A stretch of 64,000 nucleotides of DNA from Tritonibacter scottomollicae (GTDB lineage: Bacteria; Pseudomonadota; Alphaproteobacteria; Rhodobacterales; Rhodobacteraceae). Below, one piece after another: positions 36,958 through 44,908 of the stretch (the stretch's first letter is position 1; every line of letters starts with the position of its first letter). Below the pieces are notes generated by a model. The model searched no databases. It saw nothing but the letters and a program-made list of their open reading frames with translations, and was not told the origin of the DNA. The translations under genes and the position numbers were made by a program. The stretch is from assembly GCF_003003215.1 (NCBI RefSeq), contig NZ_PVUF01000007.1, forward strand, positions 124,001 through 188,000, in the 5' to 3' direction.

Positions 36958-37659
36958 TCAGTGGATTGTACCGCTTTCATTGTCGGTTTCAGCCGTGTCG
37001 GTGTTCGCGCTGAGTTGTGAGCGAATATCCGCTATGACTTGGGTCCATAGCTCTGGTTGTTGTGCCCCCGGGACCACATGCTGATTGGCGATGATGAAGG
37101 TCGGGACGGAATTGACGCCCACTTCGCGCGAATGTGCATCACGCGACTGGATATCCTCGATGTCGCTGTCGCCACTCAACAGTTTCGCGACCACGGCGCG
37201 TTCCATTCCTGCACGCTCGGCCACATCACAGAGCACGGCGTGATCTCCGATATCCAGCCCCTCGACAAAATATGCCTGAAACAGGGCGTCAACCACGGGA
37301 GATTGTTTTGACTCGAGACCTGCCCAATGGATCAACCGATGCGCATCTACGGTGTTTGGCGTGCGTTGCATGGCCTCAAAGTTGATCTCGACACCGGCCT
37401 CCGCCGCATGATCTGCGATCTGAGCATAGACCTTTACCGCGTTGTCTTTCCCCCCGAATTTCGCTTCGAGGTATTCACGTCGGTCCATCCCGCCGGCGGG
37501 CATGTCCGGGTTCAGCTGAAACGGATGCCACTCTACCACAAACGGATGATCCGGCTGCGCGGCCAGTGCCTGATCCAGCAACGTCTTGCCAATATAGCAC
37601 CAAGGACAGATCGGATCGGAAAGGATGTCGAGTTTCACATGCGGGAGCGGCTGGGTCAT
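36958..37659 (-). CDS. DsbA/FrnE-like thiol oxidoreductase
   Basis: The 233-residue protein has a thioredoxin fold with an inserted helical domain. The active-site CPWC is at residues 18-21 (LSDPICPWCYIGK), and the cis-Pro region is VNSVPTFIIANQHVVPGAQ. It has no signal peptide, so it is a cytoplasmic DsbA-like protein of the FrnE/2-hydroxychromene-2-carboxylate isomerase-like group. Its start overlaps by ATGA the stop of the CoA-ligase remnant upstream. Confidence 0.92.
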   Translation of the reverse strand: MTQPLPHVKLDILSDPICPWCYIGKTLLDQALAAQPDHPFVVEWHPFQLNPDMPAGGMDRREYLEAKFGGKDNAVKVYAQIADHAAEAGVEINFEAMQRTPNTVDAHRLIHWAGLESKQSPVVDALFQAYFVEGLDIGDHAVLCDVAERAGMERAVVAKLLSGDSDIEDIQSRDAHSREVGVNSVPTFIIANQHVVPGAQQPELWTQVIADIRSQLSANTDTAETDNESGTIH

Positions 37660-37995
37660 GGTCTGGTCCTTGAACAGGTCGGGCAGGGCGCGGCAGAGGC
37701 GTTTCCGGTCGAGATTTGTGGGACCTCTGCCAGTCGTTTACAGGTGTTCGGGCTCTTGTACTCTGCGAGCGCCTGATCTGCAAAAGCCCGAAGATCAGTT
37801 TCGGTCACATCATTGCGACCTATGAGGAGGCCGGTAAGAATGCGCACCCCCGGCTTGATCTCGACGTCAGAGGCTACGAATGGTGATCGTCGATCCTGAA
37901 ATGCAATGGCTCTTTCAATCTCGTGTGGTGACATCCCGAAACCGCGCGTATTCAGTATGAAATGCCTATCCTGCGAGCGACATTTGAGCAAGTCA
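37656..37995 (-). pseudogene. Remnant of a class I adenylate-forming (acyl-CoA ligase) gene
   Basis: The last roughly 110 codons of this frame read like the C-terminal lid domain of AMP-forming CoA ligases. RSQDRHFILNTRGFGMSPHEIERAI corresponds to the hinge GRxDD-x-N-GG(F/Y)-R-x-SP-x-E-(I/V)E. The invariant hinge Gly-Gly is degraded to Arg-Gly. A VEIKPGVRIL strand and LAEYKSPNTCKRLAEVPQISTGNA follow, where the A10 Lys-containing GK is lost. Upstream of about 37995 the frame is antisense to a real regulator gene, so the ATP-binding domain is gone. The stop still overlaps the DsbA-like start. The family call is mine from motif order. Confidence 0.7.
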
Positions 37996-38033
37996 GCGTT
38001 GCAAGGGTCCCAAGGCGGTTCTATAGGACGTGC

Positions 38034-38657
38034 ATGGTAGAACGCGACCCGAAGAAACTGATCTCGATTGCTCATGCCAATGGCGACCAGAGCGACCCTG
38101 AACCTCTTGATCTGGGGGCGCGGGTCAGGGAGCTGCGCAAACAGCGCGACTGGACATTGGAGCATGCGGCCAGTCAGGCCGGGCTTGCGCGGTCTACGTT
38201 GTCCAAGATCGAAAACGGTCAGATGTCGCCAACCTACGAGGCGTTGAAGAAACTCGCGGTGGGACTGCAGATTTCGGTGCCGCAGCTGTTCACTCCGCCG
38301 CAACGCGATCAGGTCAACGGGCGTATGATCGTGACCAAATTCGGCGAGGGATCTGCCCATGCAACGGCGACCTACGAACATGAACTTCTGGCGGATGGGC
38401 TGACACGCAAGAATATGCTGCCGTATCGCGCGCGGGTGCGGGCACGGGCGCTTGACGAATTTGACGGCTGGGTGCGCCATGACGGGGAAGAGTTCATGTA
38501 TGTGCTGACCGGCGTCGTAAAGCTGTTTACCGAGTTTTACGAACCCATCGAGATGCGGCGTGGTGACAGCGCCTATTATGACGGCGCCATGGGGCATAAC
38601 GTGGTTTCGACCAGCTCTGATGACGCAACGATCCTGTGGGTGACATCCCTGGTCTGA
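38034..38657 (+). CDS. XRE-family regulator with C-terminal cupin
   Basis: The 207-residue regulator starts at ATG 38034, with AGGAC at close spacing. The N-terminal HTH covers about 25-80 (LGARVRELRKQRDWTLEHAASQAGLARSTLSKIENGQ split by the usual turn), and a cupin lies at about 130-205 (DGEEFMYVLTGVVKLF, RRGDSAYYDGAMGHNV). Such proteins sense small metabolites through the cupin and often control neighbouring catabolic or transport genes. It begins about 40 bases from the broken CoA-ligase remnant, which may have been its former target. Confidence 0.9.
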   Translation: MVERDPKKLISIAHANGDQSDPEPLDLGARVRELRKQRDWTLEHAASQAGLARSTLSKIENGQMSPTYEALKKLAVGLQISVPQLFTPPQRDQVNGRMIVTKFGEGSAHATATYEHELLADGLTRKNMLPYRARVRARALDEFDGWVRHDGEEFMYVLTGVVKLFTEFYEPIEMRRGDSAYYDGAMGHNVVSTSSDDATILWVTSLV

Positions 38658-38690
38658 TGGGCGATGTTCGGGAGACCGAAACGCCTGCTA

Positions 38691-38933
38691 TCAAGCTGTC
38701 AGCTCCGCCCTGAGGCTTTCCAGATAAAGAAAATCCCGCATCTCTTCGCGGGCTTCTGTCATCGATATACCTTGTGCGGAAGCGAGAACTTCAATCAGCT
38801 CGTCCGCCTGCGTGACCGCGCTTAGCCGACTGTCGACGACAAGGTCGGGAAATCGCTGCTGCAAACGCGGCAGGCTCCGCGTCAAGTCGAAGTCAGTCCA
38901 GTTTGTCATCGGAACACTCGCATCTAGGGACAC
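38691..38933 (-). CDS. Hypothetical 80-residue protein
   Basis: A small soluble helical protein (NWTDFDLTRSLPRLQQRFPD, then AREEMRDFLYLESL) with no recognised family. The start is taken as GTG 38933, with AGGA nine bases upstream; an internal ATG at codon 9 lacks a ribosome site. It lies downstream of the peptide-binding protein gene but is separated from it by a terminator. Codon use matches the neighbours, which supports a real gene. Confidence 0.6.
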   Translation of the reverse strand: MSLDASVPMTNWTDFDLTRSLPRLQQRFPDLVVDSRLSAVTQADELIEVLASAQGISMTEAREEMRDFLYLESLRAELTA

Positions 38934-39121
38934 AATCCGAAATCCTAGGCGTCAATGTAGCAAGAAAATACAAATCTGTCAGCGAAACTTAAAGCTTTTG
39001 TGATTTTCGGCGATGAGCTGCCGGACGCAACCACATGCGAGGGCGGCATGCAGCACGGCATGTTGCCTTCGCATGATGCGCCACACTGCGGGCATACGCA
39101 GTTAAGTGACTGCTGAGATGC

Positions 39122-39146
39122 AAAAAACCGGCCTGAGCGGCCGGTT
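39122..39146 (-). terminator. Intrinsic terminator of the peptide-binding protein gene
   Basis: AACCGGCC (39126-39133) pairs with GGCCGGTT (39139-39146). The A6 run at 39122-39127 gives a T-run on the minus strand, directly after the stop at 39156. Confidence 0.88.
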
Positions 39147-39155
39147 CCATGGATC

Positions 39156-40982
39156 TTATTCTTCAGCGTGCCACCAGACTTCGGGCATGTAGTAGTAGCC
39201 GTCACCATAGATCGGCATCCGCAGAGGAAAGCGTAGATCGGCGTTATGCGCGATGCGGCTCTTGGTGTATTGCCAGATCGGGATGACGTAGCGACCTGCG
39301 GTCAGGATGCGATCCAGTGCCCGTGTTGCCGAGATGAACTCCTCAGCAGAATCGGTGGTCAGCATATGCTGGATCATGGCCTCAGCCGCGGGACTGTTCA
39401 TCCCCATCAGGTTGCGAGACCCGGGCAGATCAGCGCCTTCGCTGCCCCAGTAGAGCATCTGTTCATTGCCAGGGCTGAGGGACAGGGCGCGGCGAAAGAA
39501 GGTCAGATCGAACTCGTAATTGCTCTGCCGTTCGACATATTGCGCACCGTCTACCAGATCCGTGGTCAGTTTGATGCCAAGGCGTTCCAGCGCGGCGGCG
39601 TAGATATCGACGGCCTTTTGCATCTCTGCTTCACCGAGGTTGCCGTGTTGCAGCAGAACCTTCAGCTCCAGCTGCTCGCCACTCTCATTCTGCAGAACGC
39701 CATTGTCGACGGTCCAGCCAGCATCCTGTAGCAGTTTGCGCGCGCGCCGCAGGTTCTTGCGGTTGCTTGCGGTGCCATCGCTGACTGGCAGTTGATAGCC
39801 GTCCATCGTGCCGGGCGGCAGGTCATCGGCGAAGGGCGCCAGCAGTTCGGAGACCCGGCCGGTGGCAGGGCCCGGTTGCATGGAGAGATAGGAGTTGGAG
39901 AAATAGGACGTGATACGGGGCAGGCGGCCGCCGGTCAGCGTGTCGTTGATGGATTCATAATTGAACGCCTCGATCAGCGCTTGGCGAACCCGCCAGTCGT
40001 CGAATGGCGCACGGCGCATATTCATGACCAGCCCGGTCATCCCGGAAGGCTTCTGGTTCGGGATCTCGGTCTTGATCACCGCGCCGTCCTGCACCCGCGT
40101 GAAGTTATAGTCCGTGTCCCACTTTGCGGCATTGAATTCGCGCACGGCCGAGAGGTCCCCGGCTTTGAAGGCCTCGAAGAGAACCGTCTGATCGCCGAAG
40201 AACTCCAACTGCATCGTGTCGAAGTTATTGGTGCCCTGGCGCAGCGGCAGATCCTTGCCCCAATAGTCGGGGTTGCGATCAAACGTCACCGAGCGGCCAA
40301 GCTCGAAAGTGCTGACCACATAGGGCGAAGACCCGATCGGGACCTCGCTGGGGGAGGCATCAGCAAAGGATTTGCCGTCCCATTGCGCTTTTTTCAATAT
40401 CGGACGCAGGCCCGCAATCAGCGCAAGTTCTCGATCCTCGACGTTGAAGGTCAGGCGCAGGCTGCGTGGGCCGGTTTGCTCGATCTTGTCGACCTTGGCC
40501 CAGAACCCCCGATAGCGCAGGTTGCCCTCGGTGCCGAGCGTCTCATAGGACCAGATCACATCCTCGACCGTGACCGGGCTGCCGTCGGAGAATTCAGCCT
40601 CCTCGCGCAGGGTAAATTCGACCCAGGATCGATCCTCTGCAGTTTCAATCGATTCGGCCAACAGCCCATAAAGCGTGAAGGGCTCATCATAAGACCGACC
40701 CATCAGGCTTTCGTAAGCCCAAAACCGCATTTGCCAGGGCGGATTGCCTTTCTGAATGAACGGATTCAGCGAGTCGAACCCGCCAAGATTGCCAAACACG
40801 ACAGTCCCGCCTTTGGGGGCTTCTGGATTAACATACGGAAGCGCCTCAAAACCCTGAGGAAGCGCTGGTGCGCCATACATAGCTATGCCATGGGCTGATT
40901 CTGCCGTCGCGAGACTTGCGCTTGTAAGAAGTGCGATTCCACCTGCTGCGGATCGTAGACGTGAGAAAAATAATGGTCTCAT
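39156..40982 (-). CDS. ABC-transporter peptide-binding protein, family 5 (YejA-like)
   Basis: The 608-residue periplasmic protein has a clear Sec signal (LRSAAGGIALLTSASLATAES). The fold is the family 5 solute-binding type: GGTVVFGNLGGFDSLNPF near 60, then EAEFSDGSPVTVEDVIWSYE, the usual SBP5 signature. It resembles the oligopeptide/microcin C-binding YejA group. No permease or ATPase gene is adjacent, and a terminator follows at once, so it is an orphan binding protein that must work with a system encoded elsewhere. Confidence 0.92.
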   Translation of the reverse strand: MRPLFFSRLRSAAGGIALLTSASLATAESAHGIAMYGAPALPQGFEALPYVNPEAPKGGTVVFGNLGGFDSLNPFIQKGNPPWQMRFWAYESLMGRSYDEPFTLYGLLAESIETAEDRSWVEFTLREEAEFSDGSPVTVEDVIWSYETLGTEGNLRYRGFWAKVDKIEQTGPRSLRLTFNVEDRELALIAGLRPILKKAQWDGKSFADASPSEVPIGSSPYVVSTFELGRSVTFDRNPDYWGKDLPLRQGTNNFDTMQLEFFGDQTVLFEAFKAGDLSAVREFNAAKWDTDYNFTRVQDGAVIKTEIPNQKPSGMTGLVMNMRRAPFDDWRVRQALIEAFNYESINDTLTGGRLPRITSYFSNSYLSMQPGPATGRVSELLAPFADDLPPGTMDGYQLPVSDGTASNRKNLRRARKLLQDAGWTVDNGVLQNESGEQLELKVLLQHGNLGEAEMQKAVDIYAAALERLGIKLTTDLVDGAQYVERQSNYEFDLTFFRRALSLSPGNEQMLYWGSEGADLPGSRNLMGMNSPAAEAMIQHMLTTDSAEEFISATRALDRILTAGRYVIPIWQYTKSRIAHNADLRFPLRMPIYGDGYYYMPEVWWHAEE

Positions 40983-41062
40983 TTTGAGAACAATCCTGCG
41001 CTGCCCTTATTTTCATATGGCTGAACGCTATCCCGCCGCTACAGGGAGTTCAAACTTTTAGC

Positions 41063-41091
41063 TTGGACCAAGGCCGGAAATTGCTTATAAC
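41063..41091 (+). promoter_or_regulatory. Near-consensus housekeeping promoter of an orphan RNA
   Basis: TTGGAC (41063-41068) and TATAAC (41086-41091) are separated by exactly 17 bases, close to the sigma70 consensus. No plus-strand ORF follows before a strong terminator, so it most simply drives the small RNA listed next. Confidence 0.7.
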
Positions 41092-41097
41092 AGTGTC

Positions 41098-41173
41098 ACT
41101 GCTCGATAGGTTTCTTGCCTGTATGAAACCTGCCTCAATAACTTAACGCCGGCTTCGCGCCGGCGTTTTTTTT
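41098..41173 (+). ncRNA. Candidate Hfq-type small RNA of about 76 nt
   Basis: Transcription from the promoter at 41063-41091 should start near 41098. The RNA would hold a first hairpin, AGGTTTC (41108-41114) with GAAACCT (41125-41131) around a 10-nt loop. An unpaired UGCCUCAAUAACUU stretch follows, then a 9-bp GC-rich terminator hairpin (41145-41153 with 41159-41167) running into eight T residues (41166-41173). No reading frame of note lies inside. Promoter, two stem-loops and poly-U tail are the layout of Hfq-binding small RNAs. I recognise no named family. Confidence 0.65.
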
Positions 41174-41331
41174 GTCTCGGCCCGTAGTGGCTTGATACGG
41201 GAGCAGCCTGATCGCCTCAGGTCTGCAGACGGTTGAGGGACGAGATATTTCCCCTCGATTGGAGATTTATTTCGCGACTGCAGCATGCAAAGCTGCTGGC
41301 GGAAACCATCCACGATCTCAGGGGAACGAAC

Positions 41332-42105
41332 ATGTCCGTCACAGGTAAAACCGCGATTGTAACCGGATCCAATTCAGGGATCGGACTGGGCGTCGCGCGG
41401 GAGCTGGCGCGCGCCGGCGCCAATGTCGTGCTGAACTCCTTTAGCGACACGAGCGAGGATCACGCGCTGGCAGCGGAAATGGCCGAGGAGTTTGGTGTCG
41501 AGGTACGCTACATCAAGGCCGATATGTCAAAGGCGGAAGAGTGCCGTGCGCTGATCGAGCAGGCCGGGCGGTGTGACATCCTGGTGAACAATGCTGGCAT
41601 CCAGCATGTGGCACCGATCGATGAATTCCCGACCAAAAAATGGGATGCGATCATTGCCATCAACCTGACATCCGCCTTTCATACCACCGCTGCGGCCTTG
41701 CCCAAGATGCGCGAGGCCGGTTGGGGCAGGGTGGTCAATATCGCCTCCGCGCATGGCCTGACCGCATCGCCATATAAAACGGCCTATGTCGCCGCCAAAC
41801 ACGGCATCGTTGGTATGACAAAGGCGGTTGGACTGGAAACGGCCGAAGAGCCGATCACCTGTAACGCGGTTTGCCCGGGCTATGTTCTGACGCCGCTCGT
41901 AGAGGCGCAGATCCCGGATACCATGGAAAAATACAACATGGACCGCGACGAGGTGATCAAGAAGGTGATGCTGGAGCGTCAGCCGTCGCGTGAATTTGCG
42001 ACAGTTGAACAGCTGGGTGGCACCGTGAACTTTCTGTGTTCCGACGCTGCCAAGCAGATCACCGGCACCACGATCAGTGTGGATGGGGGCTGGACCGCGC
42101 TCTGA
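41332..42105 (+). CDS. bdhA: 3-hydroxybutyrate dehydrogenase
   Basis: The 257-residue short-chain dehydrogenase oxidises D-3-hydroxybutyrate to acetoacetate with NAD in the use of polyhydroxybutyrate. It shows the cofactor motif VTGSNSGIGLGVA, the NNAGIQHVAPI stretch typical of BdhA, the catalytic YxxxK in YKTAYVAAKHG, and VCPGYVLTPLVEAQIPD with the family's substrate loop. The start at ATG 41332 follows AGGGGA. A patatin gene lies 70 bases downstream on the same strand. Confidence 0.93.
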   Translation: MSVTGKTAIVTGSNSGIGLGVARELARAGANVVLNSFSDTSEDHALAAEMAEEFGVEVRYIKADMSKAEECRALIEQAGRCDILVNNAGIQHVAPIDEFPTKKWDAIIAINLTSAFHTTAAALPKMREAGWGRVVNIASAHGLTASPYKTAYVAAKHGIVGMTKAVGLETAEEPITCNAVCPGYVLTPLVEAQIPDTMEKYNMDRDEVIKKVMLERQPSREFATVEQLGGTVNFLCSDAAKQITGTTISVDGGWTAL

Positions 42106-42123
42106 GCTGCAATTCTTGATCAC

Positions 42124-42147
42124 GTAGCCGGGGCCTGCTCCGGCTAC
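42124..42147 (+). terminator. Hairpin between bdhA and the patatin gene
   Basis: GTAGCCGG (42124-42131) pairs with CCGGCTAC (42140-42147). Only a weak T-stretch follows, so it may end only part of the bdhA transcripts. Confidence 0.5.
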
Positions 42148-42175
42148 TTAAACTCCGTAAGTATTGGATTTCAAA

Positions 42176-43204
42176 ATGGTAAAACGCATCAACCTGGCCC
42201 TGCAGGGCGGCGGCGCGCATGGTGCGTTCACGTGGGGCGTCCTTGATCGCTTGCTCGAAGACGAGGAAATCGAAATCGCGGCGATCACCGGGACCTCGGC
42301 TGGCGCTCTGAACGGTGCTGCCTTTAAGGCGGGAATGGCACGAGATGGGCGGGACGGGGCGAAAGTTTCGCTGGACCGGCTTTGGGCGCGCATGGGGGCC
42401 GTCGGAGACATGCGCATGGCAAACTGGATCGCCGGTTTTGACGCCAACCCGCTGCTCAACGTGTTGAAGGTCATGGCGCCGTTTTCGCCGATGGAGGCGA
42501 TAAGTCAGGCCATCTCTCCTTATTCATATGGTCCGTTTTACCAAAACCCGCTCCGCCCCGTGGTGGAGCAATTTGATTTTGGCGAGGTCTGTGCGGATGC
42601 CGGACCCGATCTCTACATTTGCGCGACCTGTGTGCAAACCGGCAAGGTGCGGGTGTTTTCGGGCGGGGATGTGTCGACAGATGCCATTCTGGCCTCGGCG
42701 TGTTTGCCAAATCTGTTTCAGGCCATAGAGATTCCGAACCCGGAAACTGGCGCCTCTGAAGCCTATTGGGATGGTGGCTATACCGGCAACCCGGCGTTGT
42801 TCCCACTGTTTCGCAAGGATCTTCCGGACGATCTGATCGTCGTAAACATCAATCCGCTTGTGCGCGAAGAGGTTCCCAAAACCGCGCATGATATTCAGAA
42901 CCGGGTGAATGAGATCAGTTTCAATTCCTCGCTCTTGCGGGAATTGCGCGCCATTTCCTTCGTGCAGCGGCTGATATCGGAGGGCACGATGGACAGTGGC
43001 CGCATGAAGCGGGTGCTCGTGCACATGATCTCGGACGATGATCTGATGACGCGGCTTTCGGTGACCACGAAGCTGATACCGATCCCGCAGGTCCTGCATA
43101 TGCTGAAACAGGCAGGCAGAGACGCGGCGGAAGGGTTTCTGGATGCTCATCGCCAAGATCTGGGGAACCGCCAGAGCGCGGACCTCGCTGCGATGTTTGG
43201 CTAA
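42176..43204 (+). CDS. Patatin-like phospholipase
   Basis: The 342-residue lipid hydrolase has the full patatin Ser-Asp dyad layout: oxyanion loop GGGAHGAF at 11-18, nucleophile S41 in GTSAG and the DGG motif in YWDGGYTGNPALF. There is no signal peptide. Homologues in roseobacters commonly sit beside 3-hydroxybutyrate dehydrogenase, which suggests a link to storage granules or lipid turnover, though phospholipase activity is the only family knowledge. I chose ATG 42176 over a TTG four codons upstream. Confidence 0.9.
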   Translation: MVKRINLALQGGGAHGAFTWGVLDRLLEDEEIEIAAITGTSAGALNGAAFKAGMARDGRDGAKVSLDRLWARMGAVGDMRMANWIAGFDANPLLNVLKVMAPFSPMEAISQAISPYSYGPFYQNPLRPVVEQFDFGEVCADAGPDLYICATCVQTGKVRVFSGGDVSTDAILASACLPNLFQAIEIPNPETGASEAYWDGGYTGNPALFPLFRKDLPDDLIVVNINPLVREEVPKTAHDIQNRVNEISFNSSLLRELRAISFVQRLISEGTMDSGRMKRVLVHMISDDDLMTRLSVTTKLIPIPQVLHMLKQAGRDAAEGFLDAHRQDLGNRQSADLAAMFG

Positions 43205-43214
43205 GAGGGGGCCG

Positions 43215-43913
43215 TTACGCGGAGGTTTCCTCCTCCAACGCCTCTATAGGATCTTTGCCGTTGGGATATACCAGTCCAGCCGAAATCACCAGTTTCGCTG
43301 CGTCCTCGACAGACATGTCCAGCTCGATGACATCTTCCTCCGGGAAATATAGCAGGAACCCGGATGTCGGGTTTGGCGTGGTGGGGACAAACACGCTGAC
43401 CAGGCGACCGCTTGTCTCGGCGTGTTTCAGGATCTCGCCCTTGGCGGTGGTTGAAATGAACCCGATCGCCCAGATGCCGCGACGCGGATACTGGATCATG
43501 CAGGCCTTTTCAAAGCTGCGTTCTGTCTGGGCAAAAACGGTCTCCGAGATCTGCTTGATCCCGGAGTAGATGGAACGAACCACCGGCATGCGCGCCACGA
43601 GGCGCTCGCCATATCCAAGCATGGATCGGCCGATGATGCCCTTGGCAACCCAGCCGACCACGATGGTGAACAGCAGAAAAATGATCATGCCGACGCCACG
43701 CAGGTTGATGCCGACGTATTGCTCCGGTTGGAAGGTGCTTGGCACCAACGGCAGGACGACCCCGTCGACCCATCCCATCACTGACCACAACAGCCAAATC
43801 GTCAGCCCGATGGGGGCGATGACAACAAGACCAGTCAGAAACGAGGACTGCAACCGGGCAAACAGCCCGGGGCGGCGCGGCGGAGGCGGGGGGTCGTCGA
43901 ATGGCGTGTTCAT
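43215..43913 (-). CDS. DUF502-family membrane protein
   Basis: The 232-residue protein has a Pro-rich head (FDDPPPPPRRPGLF), two membrane spans (LTGLVVIAPIGLTIWLLWSVM and GVGMIIFLLFTIVVGWVAKG) and a soluble C-terminal domain. The latter holds RMPVVRSIYSGIKQI and the VFVPTTPNPTSGFLLYFPEEDV motif that defines DUF502. Its function is unknown; plant relatives (COV/LCV) affect membrane trafficking. It is convergent with the patatin gene with only 10 bases between. Confidence 0.93.
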   Translation of the reverse strand: MNTPFDDPPPPPRRPGLFARLQSSFLTGLVVIAPIGLTIWLLWSVMGWVDGVVLPLVPSTFQPEQYVGINLRGVGMIIFLLFTIVVGWVAKGIIGRSMLGYGERLVARMPVVRSIYSGIKQISETVFAQTERSFEKACMIQYPRRGIWAIGFISTTAKGEILKHAETSGRLVSVFVPTTPNPTSGFLLYFPEEDVIELDMSVEDAAKLVISAGLVYPNGKDPIEALEEETSA

Positions 43914-43999
43914 TGTCTGCTATCTAATTGGCTTGCATGCAAGTTAGGGACTGTTGCCCCCCGCTACAATGGATTCGCACGCGGCCGGTTTCGATTGTC

Positions 44000-44908
44000 T
44001 CAGAGCTTGACCAATTCTTTGGCAATCTCTGCGGCCAGCCGTGCATTGTTGCGAACCAGCGCGATATTGGCCTCCAGCGAGCGGCCATCGGTCAGTTCAA
44101 AAATCCGCTGCAGCAGGAAAGGAGTCACGTCCTTGCCCACGACACCCTGAGCATCCGCTTCGCTTTGCGCTTGCGCAATGATAGGCGCCAAGACTTCCGC
44201 CGGGATTTGCGCGTCTGTCGGGATAGGGTTTGCCACCAGTTGGCCGCCGGGAATGTCCATGGCGCCGCGCAGCACATGCGCCCGGGCAATATCTGCAGCA
44301 CTGTCCATGCGCAGTGGCGCTGTCAGGTCAGAGGTCGCGGACCAAAAGGCTGGAAAGCTGTCTTGGCCATAGGTGATGACGGGAACACCTTGGGTTTCAA
44401 GCACTTCAAGCGTTTTGGGAACATCGAGAATGGCCTTGGGGCCTGCTGCCACAACGGTGACGGGTGACTGCGCCAGTTCAAGCAGATCCGCTGAAATGTC
44501 AAAGCTGGTTTCGGCACCCTTGTGAACACCGCCGATACCGCCGGTGGCAAATACGGAAATGCCGGCAATGCGTGCGGCGATCATCGTTGCGGCAACGGTG
44601 GTTGCGCCGGTGCCGCCGGTGGCAAGACATGCTGCGAAATCAGCCCGAGAGAGCTTTGCGACACCCTCGGCCAGCCCGAGTGACTGCAGCGTATCAGCCT
44701 CCAGGCCGACATGCAGAGTGCCGTCGATGACAGCGGTCGTAGCTGGGACTGCACCGGCGGCGCGGATGTCGTCCTCGACCTGTGCGGCGACTTCGACATT
44801 CTGCGGATAGGGCATGCCGTGCGTGATAATGGTGCTTTCCAGCGCCACAATGGGCTTACCTTCGGCGCGGGCTGTTTCGACTTCGGCGGAATAGGTGATA
44901 TTGATCAC
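44000..44908 (-). CDS. psuG: Pseudouridine-5'-phosphate glycosidase
   Basis: The 302-residue enzyme cleaves the C-C glycosidic bond of pseudouridine 5'-phosphate to uracil and ribose 5-phosphate. Family hallmarks are ALESTIITHGMPYPQN at the start, GGTGATTVAATM and FATGGIGGVHKGAE, and late VANPIP and EGKD-like GVVGKDVTPFLL. It starts at GTG 44908, overlapping the stop of the kinase gene, so psuK-psuG is a coupled two-gene pathway for RNA-derived pseudouridine. No transporter is present nearby. Confidence 0.96.
   Translation of the reverse strand: MINITYSAEVETARAEGKPIVALESTIITHGMPYPQNVEVAAQVEDDIRAAGAVPATTAVIDGTLHVGLEADTLQSLGLAEGVAKLSRADFAACLATGGTGATTVAATMIAARIAGISVFATGGIGGVHKGAETSFDISADLLELAQSPVTVVAAGPKAILDVPKTLEVLETQGVPVITYGQDSFPAFWSATSDLTAPLRMDSAADIARAHVLRGAMDIPGGQLVANPIPTDAQIPAEVLAPIIAQAQSEADAQGVVGKDVTPFLLQRIFELTDGRSLEANIALVRNNARLAAEIAKELVKL

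Noticed and set aside
38999-39115. Short Cys/His-rich frame from GTG 38999 (about 38 codons) that could look metal-binding
   Set aside because: No ribosome site or ATG, and it lies in the gap beside a terminator; Cys/His content alone is not evidence.
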